Shown one piece after another: positions 53,786-62,712 of a stretch of DNA of 64,000 bases. The position numbers were made by a program, and so were the translations under genes. The stretch comes from CAZYTM01 sp964649725 (lineage in GTDB: Bacteria > Desulfobacterota > Desulfuromonadia > Geobacterales > Geobacteraceae): assembly GCA_964649725.1 (NCBI GenBank), contig CAZYTM010000004.1:277695-341694 (forward strand), read 5' to 3'. Within the stretch, counting starts at the first letter, position 1. Each line of letters starts with the position of its first letter. The notes under the pieces are model-generated. The model did not search any database. It saw nothing but the letters and a program-made list of their open reading frames with translations, and had not been told where the DNA came from.

Positions 53786-53837
53786 ACATAGAAATAGCAA
53801 TAATGTCTTAAACTGATGTTTATTTGATCAAACAAAC

Positions 53838-56375
53838 TTATTTATACTCTTGCATTTCATCAAACTGCAAATATTTATATATTTTTTCTTTACTTGGTTC
53901 AATTTTCTCCTTGTACACCTGCAAATATTCTTTAGGCGTTGGAAGCTTACCAAATGTGGCAGTAACCGCGCCCAGTTCGGCCGAACCGAGGAATACTTGC
54001 GCACCATCACCTATTCTATCATCAAAATTACGGGTCGATGTTGAGAAAACATTGACCTTGTCAGGCACGCGGGCTTGGTTACCCATGCAGAGCGAACAGC
54101 CTGCAATTTCAATACGGGCACCAACTGCGCTATAAACAGCGAATAGAGCCTCATCCTTTAGTTTGGCTTGGTCCATCCTAGTCGGTGGACATATCCAAGT
54201 ACGAACATTTGGATTAAACTTCTGCCCCTTCCAAACCTCTGCGGCAGCGCGGAAGTGCCCGATATTTACCATACAGGACCCAAGGAAAACATCATTGATC
54301 TTGGTACCTGCTACTTCTGAAAGAAGTTTAACATCATCAGGATCGTTAGGACAAGCAAGTATAGGCTCTTTGATATCTGCAAGGTTGATTTCAAGCACTG
54401 CAGCATATTCGGCATTTTTATCAGCTTTGAGGAGCATCGGCTTTTTCAGCCATGCTTCAACAGCCTTGATGCGATTCAAAATGGTCTTCTTATCCTCGTA
54501 ACCTTCCTTTATCATTTTTTTCATCAGTGCTACGTTGGAGCGCAGGTAAGTAGCAACAGACTTTTCGGAAAGCTGAATACACCCTGCCGCTGCAGAACGT
54601 TCTGCCGCAGCATCAGTAAGCTCAAACGCTTGTTCCACAGTCAGGTCAGGAAGTCCTTCCATTTCAAGAATTCGGCCATTAAAGATATTTATTTTATTCT
54701 TTTTCGGCACGGTTAACATCTTATTTTTAATTGCATAGTATGGAATAGCATTTACAACATCACGTAGTGTTATCCCCTGATTAAGTTTACCTTTGAAGCG
54801 GACTAGAACCGACTCAGGCATGTCTAGCGGCATGAAACCCATGGCACCAGCAAAGGCTACCAGCCCAGAGCCGGCAGGGAAGGAAATCCCGATAGGAAAA
54901 CGAGTATGACTATCGCCACCTGTTCCAACGGTGTCAGGGAGAAGTAGCCTGTTCAACCAAGAGTGGATGACTCCATCACCCGGGCGAAGTGGTACTCCGC
55001 CACGTTCAATCATAAATGGGGGGAGATTCTTGTGCATCTTGACATCTGCAGGTTTTGGATAAGCCGCAGTATGACAAAACGACTGCATGAACATCGGTGC
55101 CTGAAATTTCAGACAAGCAAGTTCTTTCAATTCGTCTGCAGTCATAGGCCCTGTAGTGTCTTGGGACCCAACTGTGGTCATTTTAGGTTCACAAGCGGTA
55201 CCTGGCAAAACACCTTTGACGCCGCATGCTGCACCAACCATCTTCTGTGCAAGTGAGTATCCCTGCCCTTTCTTTGATTTAGGGTTGTCAGGCAAAGTAA
55301 ATATTGCGGAAGGCTTAAGCCCCAGTTCCTTACGTGCTTTATCGGTGACGGCCCGGCCTATGATTAGAGGAATGCGGCCACCGGCACGGAACTCATCTGA
55401 AAGTGTGTTAGGAGTAAAACTGAACTTGGAGATAATTTTCTTGCCAGCCTCATCTGTGATGACCCCTTTTATTGAATCGATAACAATCACATCGCCCGTC
55501 TTCATACCTGTAACATCAGCCTTTAACGGTAACGCACCGGAGTCCTGCGCAGTATTAAAGAAAATCGGTGCAATAACACCTCCAATAATCACACCTGCTG
55601 TCTTCTTGTTGGGAACGCAGGGAATCTCCTCGCCGATATGCCAGAGGACTGAATTACAGGCACTTTTTCTGGATGAACCGGTACCTACGACGTCACCCAC
55701 AAAAGCAACCTGATATCCATCTTTTCTGAACTTGGCAATGGTATCAAGCCCACCTTTGAAGCGAGTCTTACCCATGGCCAAGGCATGTAGCGGAATGTCG
55801 GGGCGACTCCATGCGTCTCCGGCTGGAGAGAAGTCGTCTGTGTTAATCTCGCCATCAACCTTGAATACTTTAAGCTTGATCTTCTCAGGGACACCTTTTC
55901 GTGAGGTAAACCACTCAGCCTCAGCCCATGATTTGAGAACTTTTATGGCAGCAGCGTTTTTAGCTTTGGCAAGTGAAACAACATCGTTGAAGGCATCATA
56001 AACCAAGGTGATGTGAGTAAGGGCTTTAGCAGCCTCATCAGCAAGAATTTTGTCTTTTAAGGCAGCAACCAGCGGGGCGACATTATATCCGCCAATCATT
56101 GTGCCAAGCATGAAAATTGCGTCTTTTTGGGTGATCAGTGGCGATTTGACCTTACCACTTACTACTGATGAGAGGAATTCAGCCTTTACCTTTGCAGCAG
56201 GGTCCACTCCAGGAGAAACACGATTTTTAATCAAATCAACGAGGAATTTCTCTTTACCTTTCGGGGGTTTGACCAAAAGCTTACACAAATCTGCAGTCTG
56301 TTCAGGACTTAATGGTAACGCCGGAATTCCTTGGGTTGCCCTTTCTTTCTCATGTGCCAAATACGCTTCGATCAT
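53838..56375 (-). CDS. acnB: Aconitate hydratase B
   Basis: 845 aa, the AcnB class. It starts MIEAYLAHEKERATQGIPAL, the typical AcnB beginning with a HEAT-like N-terminal domain. The swivel domain follows (DGEINTDDFSPAGDAWSRPD, and GTGSSRKSACNSV with substrate Ser/Arg). The iron-sulfur cluster Cys residues are in the C-terminal domain: GGDSHTRFP, FLGSCMVNIGHFRAAA and AGCSLCMGNQAR. It isomerises citrate and isocitrate, one step before Icd. AcnB also binds mRNA in some bacteria. An AAGGAGG site precedes ATG 56375. The gene is GC-richer than its neighbours. Confidence 0.96.
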   Translation of the reverse strand: MIEAYLAHEKERATQGIPALPLSPEQTADLCKLLVKPPKGKEKFLVDLIKNRVSPGVDPAAKVKAEFLSSVVSGKVKSPLITQKDAIFMLGTMIGGYNVAPLVAALKDKILADEAAKALTHITLVYDAFNDVVSLAKAKNAAAIKVLKSWAEAEWFTSRKGVPEKIKLKVFKVDGEINTDDFSPAGDAWSRPDIPLHALAMGKTRFKGGLDTIAKFRKDGYQVAFVGDVVGTGSSRKSACNSVLWHIGEEIPCVPNKKTAGVIIGGVIAPIFFNTAQDSGALPLKADVTGMKTGDVIVIDSIKGVITDEAGKKIISKFSFTPNTLSDEFRAGGRIPLIIGRAVTDKARKELGLKPSAIFTLPDNPKSKKGQGYSLAQKMVGAACGVKGVLPGTACEPKMTTVGSQDTTGPMTADELKELACLKFQAPMFMQSFCHTAAYPKPADVKMHKNLPPFMIERGGVPLRPGDGVIHSWLNRLLLPDTVGTGGDSHTRFPIGISFPAGSGLVAFAGAMGFMPLDMPESVLVRFKGKLNQGITLRDVVNAIPYYAIKNKMLTVPKKNKINIFNGRILEMEGLPDLTVEQAFELTDAAAERSAAAGCIQLSEKSVATYLRSNVALMKKMIKEGYEDKKTILNRIKAVEAWLKKPMLLKADKNAEYAAVLEINLADIKEPILACPNDPDDVKLLSEVAGTKINDVFLGSCMVNIGHFRAAAEVWKGQKFNPNVRTWICPPTRMDQAKLKDEALFAVYSAVGARIEIAGCSLCMGNQARVPDKVNVFSTSTRNFDDRIGDGAQVFLGSAELGAVTATFGKLPTPKEYLQVYKEKIEPSKEKIYKYLQFDEMQEYK

Positions 56376-56449
56376 CGATATCCTCCTTGTCTATTTTCAG
56401 TATCACCATGAATATTTAGGTAATTATCGTAAACATAAGTATTATCAGC

Positions 56450-56486
56450 TTGCATACTGTATACAATTATTAAGGACTTTTGTCAA
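56450..56486 (-). promoter_or_regulatory. acnB promoter with near-perfect dyad over the -10 box
   Basis: On the minus strand, TTGACA (56481-56486) and TATACA (56458-56463) are exactly 17 bases apart. The dyad TTGCATAC-T-GTATACAA (56450-56466, one mismatch between arms) covers the -10 box. It matches the perfect dyad at the icd promoter. The rest of the 56376-56744 gap holds nothing else recognisable. Confidence 0.78.
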
Positions 56487-56744
56487 TTGCAGAATTACTG
56501 GGGAAATCGAAAGAAATTTTTATTGAGGACATACTTGTAAAACCAGCAATAAGTAATCGCTACCAGTACAAAACAAGATTTATTTAAACCTTATAAATCA
56601 AAAAAAATACCAGCAATCAAGAATCCAAAATTGCTCAGAATAAATATGGATGTCTTAAAGATAATTATCTAACTTCACATAACATTTAATAAAGAATATT
56701 GTTCCGTTACGCTAGAATTAAATACTAAATAACTAATGAAATAA

Positions 56745-57050
56745 TCACTTCCAGAGCGAAGCACCACAATTGACACAATAGCGAGCAAAAATATTACCAG
56801 TCCCTCTGGCGACATGGAAGTACTTTCTACATGCCGGGCAGCGACTAAAGCCTATTACAAGCTCTATTACTATGCCTAACAAAACCCATGTTACACCAAT
56901 AAAAATACTTGCCTTCTCCTGGATAGGGAGAAAAGCAATTATAGACATTACTGGTAATAACAAAAGAATAAGCCAAAACAAAATACGCCGCAGCAGCCTT
57001 AACTTACGAAAACCAATTTCAATTTGGGTTGATTCATTGATAACAGCCAT
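56745..57050 (-). CDS. Small membrane protein with C-terminal zinc ribbon
   Basis: 101 aa. Two membrane helices (about residues 22-43 and 48-68) are followed by a CPAC ... CVNC zinc ribbon (Cys pairs near 72-75 and 92-95), with the N-terminus (NESTQIEIGFRKLRLLRR) basic and cytosolic. No named family is recognised. It lies between acnB and hisS in the same direction, but both gaps are over 300 bases and contain regulatory-looking sequence, so it is probably transcribed alone. Confidence 0.65.
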   Translation of the reverse strand: MAVINESTQIEIGFRKLRLLRRILFWLILLLLPVMSIIAFLPIQEKASIFIGVTWVLLGIVIELVIGFSRCPACRKYFHVARGTGNIFARYCVNCGASLWK

Positions 57051-57389
57051 CTAAAGCGCCTCCCGCTGATAAACATGCATGATTCTACACTAAGCATTCA
57101 CAATGGCTTGAGTTAGAAATCAAATAATCAAGTTTAACTAAATTCAATCCCAATTTCATATTTTCAACTAATCATTAAAGACCCTATATCTTAATGCGAG
57201 CGAAAGTTCTTTCAAAAATCGCACTTGAATTACTGCCTACATGCAAAACTATATATAGTTACTGGCATTATTCACTAGATGAGAAATCTATGACACAAAG
57301 CGTCAATATTGTGACTAAAACGAAAAAAGTTGATAATACTAATCTATTAATCAAAATAATGCTGTCAACCTGCGACTGTTAAGCATTTT

Positions 57390-57423
57390 CAATCCACAGT
57401 TTTGTGGATAAAACTGGGGATAA
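57390..57423. other. Cluster of DnaA-box-like sequences
   Basis: In 34 bases there are three 9-mers resembling TTATCCACA: CAATCCACA (57390-57398, 7/9), a perfect TTATCCACA on the minus strand (57403-57411) and TTATCCCCA on the minus strand (57415-57423, 8/9). The first two form the inverted repeat ATCCACA-GTTT-TGTGGAT. It lies in the 500-base gap 57051-57552, which otherwise holds only the hisS terminator and no supported gene. Confidence 0.55.
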
Positions 57424-57522
57424 AATGATAAATCACCTAAATAACCTCTTGCTGAACTAGGTTTTTTAGCAAGGTGCATAATATTTAAGCACACCACATC
57501 ATGTATTCATGTCAATATAAAA

Positions 57523-57544
57523 ATGGGGCGATTATACGCCCCAT
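57523..57544 (-). terminator. Rho-independent terminator after hisS
   Basis: ATGGGGCG / CGCCCCAT forms an 8-bp stem with a 6-base loop; on the minus strand TTTTTATATT follows. It starts 9 bases after the hisS stop. Confidence 0.85.
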
Positions 57545-57552
57545 GTAAAATT

Positions 57553-58800
57553 TTATCTCTTAACCAGACTGGCAATATCTTCGATATTTAATTTCACCTC
57601 AATTTGAGTGCCAACATCCATCTCCTTAAGGGCTGCAATCCCGCGATTCAATTCATCTTCACCAATAATCAAAGTATATCGACTCTTAATTTTATCTGCT
57701 CGACGCAGTTGGCTCTTCAAACTTTTGCCCTCATAATCAATTTCAACTACTACTCCATGGCGTTGTAAACCAGCCATGAGTTTGAATGCTTCTTTTTGAG
57801 CAAAATTGCCTAATGAAACAATGAAAAGTTCTGTCCTCCTGTTAAAACTTTGCCCGGCCAAAAGCAGCGCAATTCTCTCAACCCCCATAGCAAAACCTAT
57901 CCCAGTTAGTTGAGGCCCACCTAAATTAGCAATCAAACCATCATAACGTCCACCTGCAGCTATCGCACTCTGAGAACCTAATAGACCAGAGACCATCTCA
58001 AAGGTAGTCCGGGTGTAATAATCTAAACCTCTAACCATTCTGGGATTGATTATATAATCTGTCTTAACTAGTTCTAAATATTGTCTTGTCTCAGCAAAAT
58101 GATCTTTACAGCCACCACATAAGTAGTCAAGCATTGACGGTGCACCATCAGTTGCTTCTTTGCAGCCATTTAACTTACAATCTAGGGCACGTAAAGGGTT
58201 GGTATCTATGCGTCTTTTACAATCATCGCAAAGCATAGATATCTTGTTAAGGAGAAATTTTATTAATATCTCACGATAACGAGGCCTGCAATCAGGACAA
58301 CCAAGGGAATTAATTTGTAGAACTGGCTCCTTGAGACCAAGTTCAGAAAAAAAATGGCTAATCATGTTAAGCAGTTGTGCATCAATTTGGGGGCTTGTAA
58401 TACCGGTTATTTCGGCACCAATCTGATGAAACTGGCGGTAACGACCCTTCTGTGGGCGTTCATAGCGAAACATCGGACCCATATAAAAAAACTTAGCAAC
58501 TGGATCAATAGCATAAAGCTTATGTTCAATAAAAGCCCGCATGACACTAGCAGTGCCTTCAGGGCGCAACGTTACTGAATTATCCCCCTTGTCGACAAAA
58601 GAATACATCTCCTTTTCAACGATATCAGTTGCATCTCCTATGGAACGACAAAAAAGCTCTGTCTTCTCCATGATTGGAACGCGAATCTCAGAAAACCCAT
58701 AAAGTTCAAAAATACGTCTTGATGTTGCCTCAATATGTTGCCAAGTCTCTACCGCACCCGGAAGAATATCATTGAACCCTTTAATTCCAGTAATCGCCAC
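57553..58800 (-). CDS. hisS: Histidyl-tRNA synthetase
   Basis: 415 aa, the usual bacterial length. It begins AITGIKGFNDILPG, and class II motif 2 (MGPMFRYERPQKGRYRQFHQ) lies near 106-125. The HisA-type motif MVRGLDYYTRTTFEMVS and motif 3 TGIGFAMGVERIALLL follow, with the anticodon-binding domain at the end. The start is GTG 58800 with GGAGC upstream. It lies 12 bases after the GGDEF response regulator gene, which it probably shares a transcript with, and is closed by a terminator. Confidence 0.95.
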   Translation of the reverse strand: MAITGIKGFNDILPGAVETWQHIEATSRRIFELYGFSEIRVPIMEKTELFCRSIGDATDIVEKEMYSFVDKGDNSVTLRPEGTASVMRAFIEHKLYAIDPVAKFFYMGPMFRYERPQKGRYRQFHQIGAEITGITSPQIDAQLLNMISHFFSELGLKEPVLQINSLGCPDCRPRYREILIKFLLNKISMLCDDCKRRIDTNPLRALDCKLNGCKEATDGAPSMLDYLCGGCKDHFAETRQYLELVKTDYIINPRMVRGLDYYTRTTFEMVSGLLGSQSAIAAGGRYDGLIANLGGPQLTGIGFAMGVERIALLLAGQSFNRRTELFIVSLGNFAQKEAFKLMAGLQRHGVVVEIDYEGKSLKSQLRRADKIKSRYTLIIGEDELNRGIAALKEMDVGTQIEVKLNIEDIASLVKR

Positions 58801-58812
58801 TCTCTAATGCTC

Positions 58813-60210
58813 CTATTCACTCGCTTTTGTACGTGGCGAAAGGTAATAGACCATATTTTTCCCACTAGACTTGCCGCGATACATTGCTCGATCTGCCAAT
58901 TCCAATAGTTCAACCTTTGATTTAGTATCATCTGGGAAGCAGGAATAACCAAGACTAGCTGTAAGTCGAATATCGAGCCCTTCATAGGCAACAAAATGGT
59001 GATTCTCAATTGACTTGCGAATACGTTCGGCAACAACTGCAGAACCACCGAGACCGGTTTCTACTAATATCATTGTATATTCATCACCACCATATCGGAT
59101 TACAGTATCCACTTCACGAACTGATTTCTTCAGAAGTGACCCAACTTCTCGAAGAACTTTGCTCCCAACAAGATGACCATATTGATCGTTTACATTCTTG
59201 AACATGTCCAGATCAAGAAAAATTACCGACAAGCTTGAGCCGTAGCGTTCAGCACGACGCAATTCTCGCTCCAGAGCAATGTCTAGGTAACGATAATTAA
59301 ATAGCCCCGTTAATTCATCAATATAGAGCAAATTCCGAGCACTGGTATAACGGGCTGCATTATCAAAAGCAAGAGACGATTGATCCAGCAAAAAATTTAG
59401 ATTCTTGTAGTTGATATTTTCAGGGAAAACTGTCCCAGAATTATTAAAAAGAATTATCAAACCTTGAAGAACTGTCTTTGATTTGATAAAAAGTAACATG
59501 GCCTCAGTTAGATCATCAATACCTTCAATTTCCTGATCAATCCCAGGCGGAAGAAAGTTCTGCAATTTAATAAAACCGCTCCCTTTCTCATCTTGCCAGT
59601 TACATTGAGACAAAATAATATCACCGACCCGACTACCAGTTGTCTCGTTGAATCCACGCAGATCCTTAAGCAGTAGAGTGTTACTACTATCAAGAAAGTA
59701 GCCAAGTCCTCTACTTACTCTAACCTCTTTACTAACCGCATCCACAACAAGAGTGTGAATCCTTTCCAAATCAAGGCAATTAGCAATAGTCTGACTCACC
59801 TGAAACAGGTTTATCAGTTCCTTTAGTTCCTGATTTTCATCTAACAGCCTCCGCTGCTCTATGCAGAGGGCAACTGTATGCTTGAATTCATCATGATTTA
59901 TAGGTTTGACTAGATAATCGCGGGCACCATTTTTTAATGCTAATATGGCAGTTTCCATATTGCCATGTCCCGTAACCATAACGACTTCGGTGGTGGGGTC
60001 CTTCTGCTTGACCCTGGATAGTATGTCAAGACCGGTAATATTTTGCATGACCAGATCGGTAACCACAACATGATAGTCATTCTCTTTCAACATCTGTAGA
60101 GCCTGTTCTCCTGAAACAGCTAGATCTACCATGTACCCCTCTTCCCTGAGAAGATCTGAAAAAACTTCACGGAAAAAACTATCATCTTCAACGACTAGTA
60201 TGCGCTCCAT
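58813..60210 (-). CDS. GacA-like REC-GGDEF response regulator, predicted Hypr cyclic AMP-GMP (cGAMP) synthase
   Basis: 465 aa from ATG 60210, with AGGAG seven bases upstream. A receiver domain at about 1-120 has the acidic pair E8-D9-D10, phospho-acceptor D52 (VVTDLVM), T80 and K102. A GAF-like linker covers about 135-285. The GGDEF domain starts near 296 (DELTGLFNYRYLD) with GGDEY at 374-378 and an RxxD inhibitory site at R365-D368. At the position that contacts the guanine base of the second substrate, canonical enzymes have Asp in GHxxGD; here it is Ser350 in GHLVGS (codon AGC, 59161-59163). Asp-to-Ser here is the known signature of Geobacter GacA, a hybrid promiscuous enzyme making 3',3'-cGAMP. 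In Geobacter gacA also lies next to hisS. Confidence 0.85.
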   Translation of the reverse strand: MERILVVEDDSFFREVFSDLLREEGYMVDLAVSGEQALQMLKENDYHVVVTDLVMQNITGLDILSRVKQKDPTTEVVMVTGHGNMETAILALKNGARDYLVKPINHDEFKHTVALCIEQRRLLDENQELKELINLFQVSQTIANCLDLERIHTLVVDAVSKEVRVSRGLGYFLDSSNTLLLKDLRGFNETTGSRVGDIILSQCNWQDEKGSGFIKLQNFLPPGIDQEIEGIDDLTEAMLLFIKSKTVLQGLIILFNNSGTVFPENINYKNLNFLLDQSSLAFDNAARYTSARNLLYIDELTGLFNYRYLDIALERELRRAERYGSSLSVIFLDLDMFKNVNDQYGHLVGSKVLREVGSLLKKSVREVDTVIRYGGDEYTMILVETGLGGSAVVAERIRKSIENHHFVAYEGLDIRLTASLGYSCFPDDTKSKVELLELADRAMYRGKSSGKNMVYYLSPRTKASE

Positions 60211-60285
60211 CAAGGGGCTCCTGGATTCAGAGTAGACAACGTATCAGGTCGTTCACTTACTTAACTTAGCAAATTAACAGATACT

Positions 60286-62700
60286 TTAGAGTGATGTCAA
60301 TGAAAATGGCTGGGCAAGACGCTTAATACTCCACTTCCCTGAAGAAACATAATAGTCTACTCTTATTGTTCCATCTAAATCAGTTCGATAGACATTAATC
60401 CCACTGTTATGTAACAGCGACAAACTTGCCGGAGATGGCAACCCAAAGATGTTTCTATATCCAGAGGAGATTACAGCTACAGATGGCCAAGAGGATCTCA
60501 AGAGTTCATCACACATTGAATATTGGCTGCCGTGATGGGGCACTTTCAATATTGTACAGTTTAACAATTCAGGTTGTTGAAGCAAAATCTTTTCTGTCTG
60601 CTTGCCAATATCCCCAGTGAATAAAGCAGCAAATTCTCCAACTTTTATTCTAAACACCAATGATGTCTCATTAATTCTTATCACAGAAGTGTTAGATTTT
60701 TGGCGCTGATTATTACCAGCAGATATAAGATCAAAACGAACTCCGTTCTCATTTGGTATCCCATTTAATCCACGGCGACAGATTATACCTCTAGACGCCA
60801 GGATAGCTTTTAAATCTATATAGTCAGATGAAGTGGAACTCACTTCACCTTCCCAGAATTCCCTAATTTTGAAATTAGATGCTATATATTTAAGCCCTTG
60901 AAGATGGTCAGGATGAGGATGTGATAGAACTAGATAGTCTATCTTGTCAATTCCCAGAGACCAGAGTGCTGGAGCAAGAACCCTTTCTCCAATATCTGAA
61001 CCATCAGTACGGAAATTTCCGCCACCATCAATTAGCATACGACGACCGCTTGGGAAGACAACAAGGGTTGCATCTCCCTGACCAATACTAAAATAAATGA
61101 TTTGCAGTTCACCCTTCTGCTGCATTTTATCAGCACATCCAATACCAGCGAAAACTCCTACCAAAAACAAGCAGATAATAAGCTTTGATCTATTCCCCAC
61201 AATTAAAGTAAGTGCCAATAATATAAGATAGAAGGTAAATAGTTGCCAACGATTTGAGTTAAATAGTGGCAAAAGAGGTATTTTGGCCAGAAAATGAATT
61301 ATCAGATTATTCAAAGTCACCATAAGTGCTGCAATCTTTAGAAATATTTCTGCCACAAACGGAACGACATATACTATTGGCAGAGCTATAAACCCAAATA
61401 CAACAGCCCCATATCCGATCAGTGGCACTGCCACCAGATTACCTATTAGACCTGTAAATGTCGAACGATGGAAATAGTAGACCACTGGCAATAATGTAGC
61501 TACTGTGGCAGCAGCAGACGACATGGCAATTAATAGAATAAACTTAGGAACTATTGCTTTTATCTTGGGGAACGGAGTCATAAATAATGGAGTTAAAATA
61601 AAAATCCCCCATAACGCAGTAAATGATAATTGAAATGATAAATCAAATAGTGATTGGGGCGCCAAAGCGATAATTGTTATAGCTGCTACAATTAAAGAGT
61701 TAATTGGATCAACTTCCCGCTCCAGAAACATCGCCAAAATAAATATGGTCAACATTATTACTGATCGCACCGTTGCAGGGGCGGCGCCAACTAACAACAT
61801 ATAGAATATCACTACCGGTAGAGTTATCAAAAGAGCCAATCTACGGACATTATAGTAAAGTTGCAAAGTCAATGACAACCGTGCTGCCTGTAGCAGAAGT
61901 TGAAATAACACCAATGAGATGATACCGACATGAAATCCAGAGATTGATAAGATATGATTAATACCCGTGCGGGTATACTCATCCTTAATTTCTTTAGGAA
62001 CATAACCCATGTCGCCAAGAAGTAACGCCCTGAGCACAGAACTTTCAATCTTGCTAGTATGACTGCTGATAAATTCGCCAAGTTTTAATGCAATTAAATC
62101 AATTCGTCGTTGCAATAAGTAATTGTCTCCACATCCCGCCAAGATTAGTTCGTCATAATTTTCCACAAATGCTGTAACGTAAATTTCCTGAAGTGCTAAC
62201 CACTTCACAATATTGAATTCTCCAGGAATGCCAAGAGTCCGTGGAGCTTTTATCCTCGTCAATAATCGAATCCTATCACCGGTTCTATAATTCGATTCAC
62301 CATTTCCAACGTATATCATAAGTCGGCCCGATGCTGTAGTTAGTTGAGCACCATGACCATATCGCTCAACCTGCAGAATAATTCGGCACCCACGTTCAGT
62401 TTTAAACGGGCGCCTTGACACAAGACCTTCAACTATGATTATCCCGTTGTTGCACTGCCTGGCAATATGATTCGGAGGAAATGATGGATTGAGATAAGGT
62501 TGGAAGACCAGCACTCCCCAATATAAGCAGAGGAGAGCAACTGCAAAGATTAAGAACACTGTTCTTTTAAAGAAAGCAACTACAGCCGCAACGATGAGAA
62601 TAAACGGTAAATAAGTTAAAGGAAATGTGAAACCTGTCAGACTGGAAAATATCAGGCCACCTACCATTGCACCAAGTATTATTGATAGTGGCCGGTCCAT
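60286..62700 (-). CDS. comEC: ComEC/Rec2-type DNA uptake channel protein
   Basis: 804 aa, the full three-part ComEC architecture. An N-terminal DUF4131/OB-like region lies in about 25-190. The competence membrane core holds GINHILSISGFHVGIISLV near 230, with about ten helices. A C-terminal metallo-beta-lactamase-like domain has QGDATLVVFPSGRRMLIDGG and the zinc-type motif SHPHPDHLQGL, then LFTGDIGKQ and VPHHGS. It transports single-stranded DNA across the inner membrane during natural transformation. The start is ATG 62700; the GGAGG site is rather far (about 15 bases). It follows the secreted-protein gene by 12 bases. Confidence 0.92.
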   Translation of the reverse strand: MDRPLSIILGAMVGGLIFSSLTGFTFPLTYLPFILIVAAVVAFFKRTVFLIFAVALLCLYWGVLVFQPYLNPSFPPNHIARQCNNGIIIVEGLVSRRPFKTERGCRIILQVERYGHGAQLTTASGRLMIYVGNGESNYRTGDRIRLLTRIKAPRTLGIPGEFNIVKWLALQEIYVTAFVENYDELILAGCGDNYLLQRRIDLIALKLGEFISSHTSKIESSVLRALLLGDMGYVPKEIKDEYTRTGINHILSISGFHVGIISLVLFQLLLQAARLSLTLQLYYNVRRLALLITLPVVIFYMLLVGAAPATVRSVIMLTIFILAMFLEREVDPINSLIVAAITIIALAPQSLFDLSFQLSFTALWGIFILTPLFMTPFPKIKAIVPKFILLIAMSSAAATVATLLPVVYYFHRSTFTGLIGNLVAVPLIGYGAVVFGFIALPIVYVVPFVAEIFLKIAALMVTLNNLIIHFLAKIPLLPLFNSNRWQLFTFYLILLALTLIVGNRSKLIICLFLVGVFAGIGCADKMQQKGELQIIYFSIGQGDATLVVFPSGRRMLIDGGGNFRTDGSDIGERVLAPALWSLGIDKIDYLVLSHPHPDHLQGLKYIASNFKIREFWEGEVSSTSSDYIDLKAILASRGIICRRGLNGIPNENGVRFDLISAGNNQRQKSNTSVIRINETSLVFRIKVGEFAALFTGDIGKQTEKILLQQPELLNCTILKVPHHGSQYSMCDELLRSSWPSVAVISSGYRNIFGLPSPASLSLLHNSGINVYRTDLDGTIRVDYYVSSGKWSIKRLAQPFSLTSL

Positions 62701-62712
62701 GGCCTGCTTGGA

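Noticed and set aside
57194..57382. 62-codon plus-strand frame between the zinc-ribbon gene and hisS
   Set aside because: No Shine-Dalgarno sequence, no recognisable pattern, and its codons follow the surrounding AT-rich DNA.
57390..57423. Chromosomal replication origin
   Set aside because: No origin-type genes nearby, no change in strand bias, and only three boxes; kept only as a DnaA-box-like cluster.
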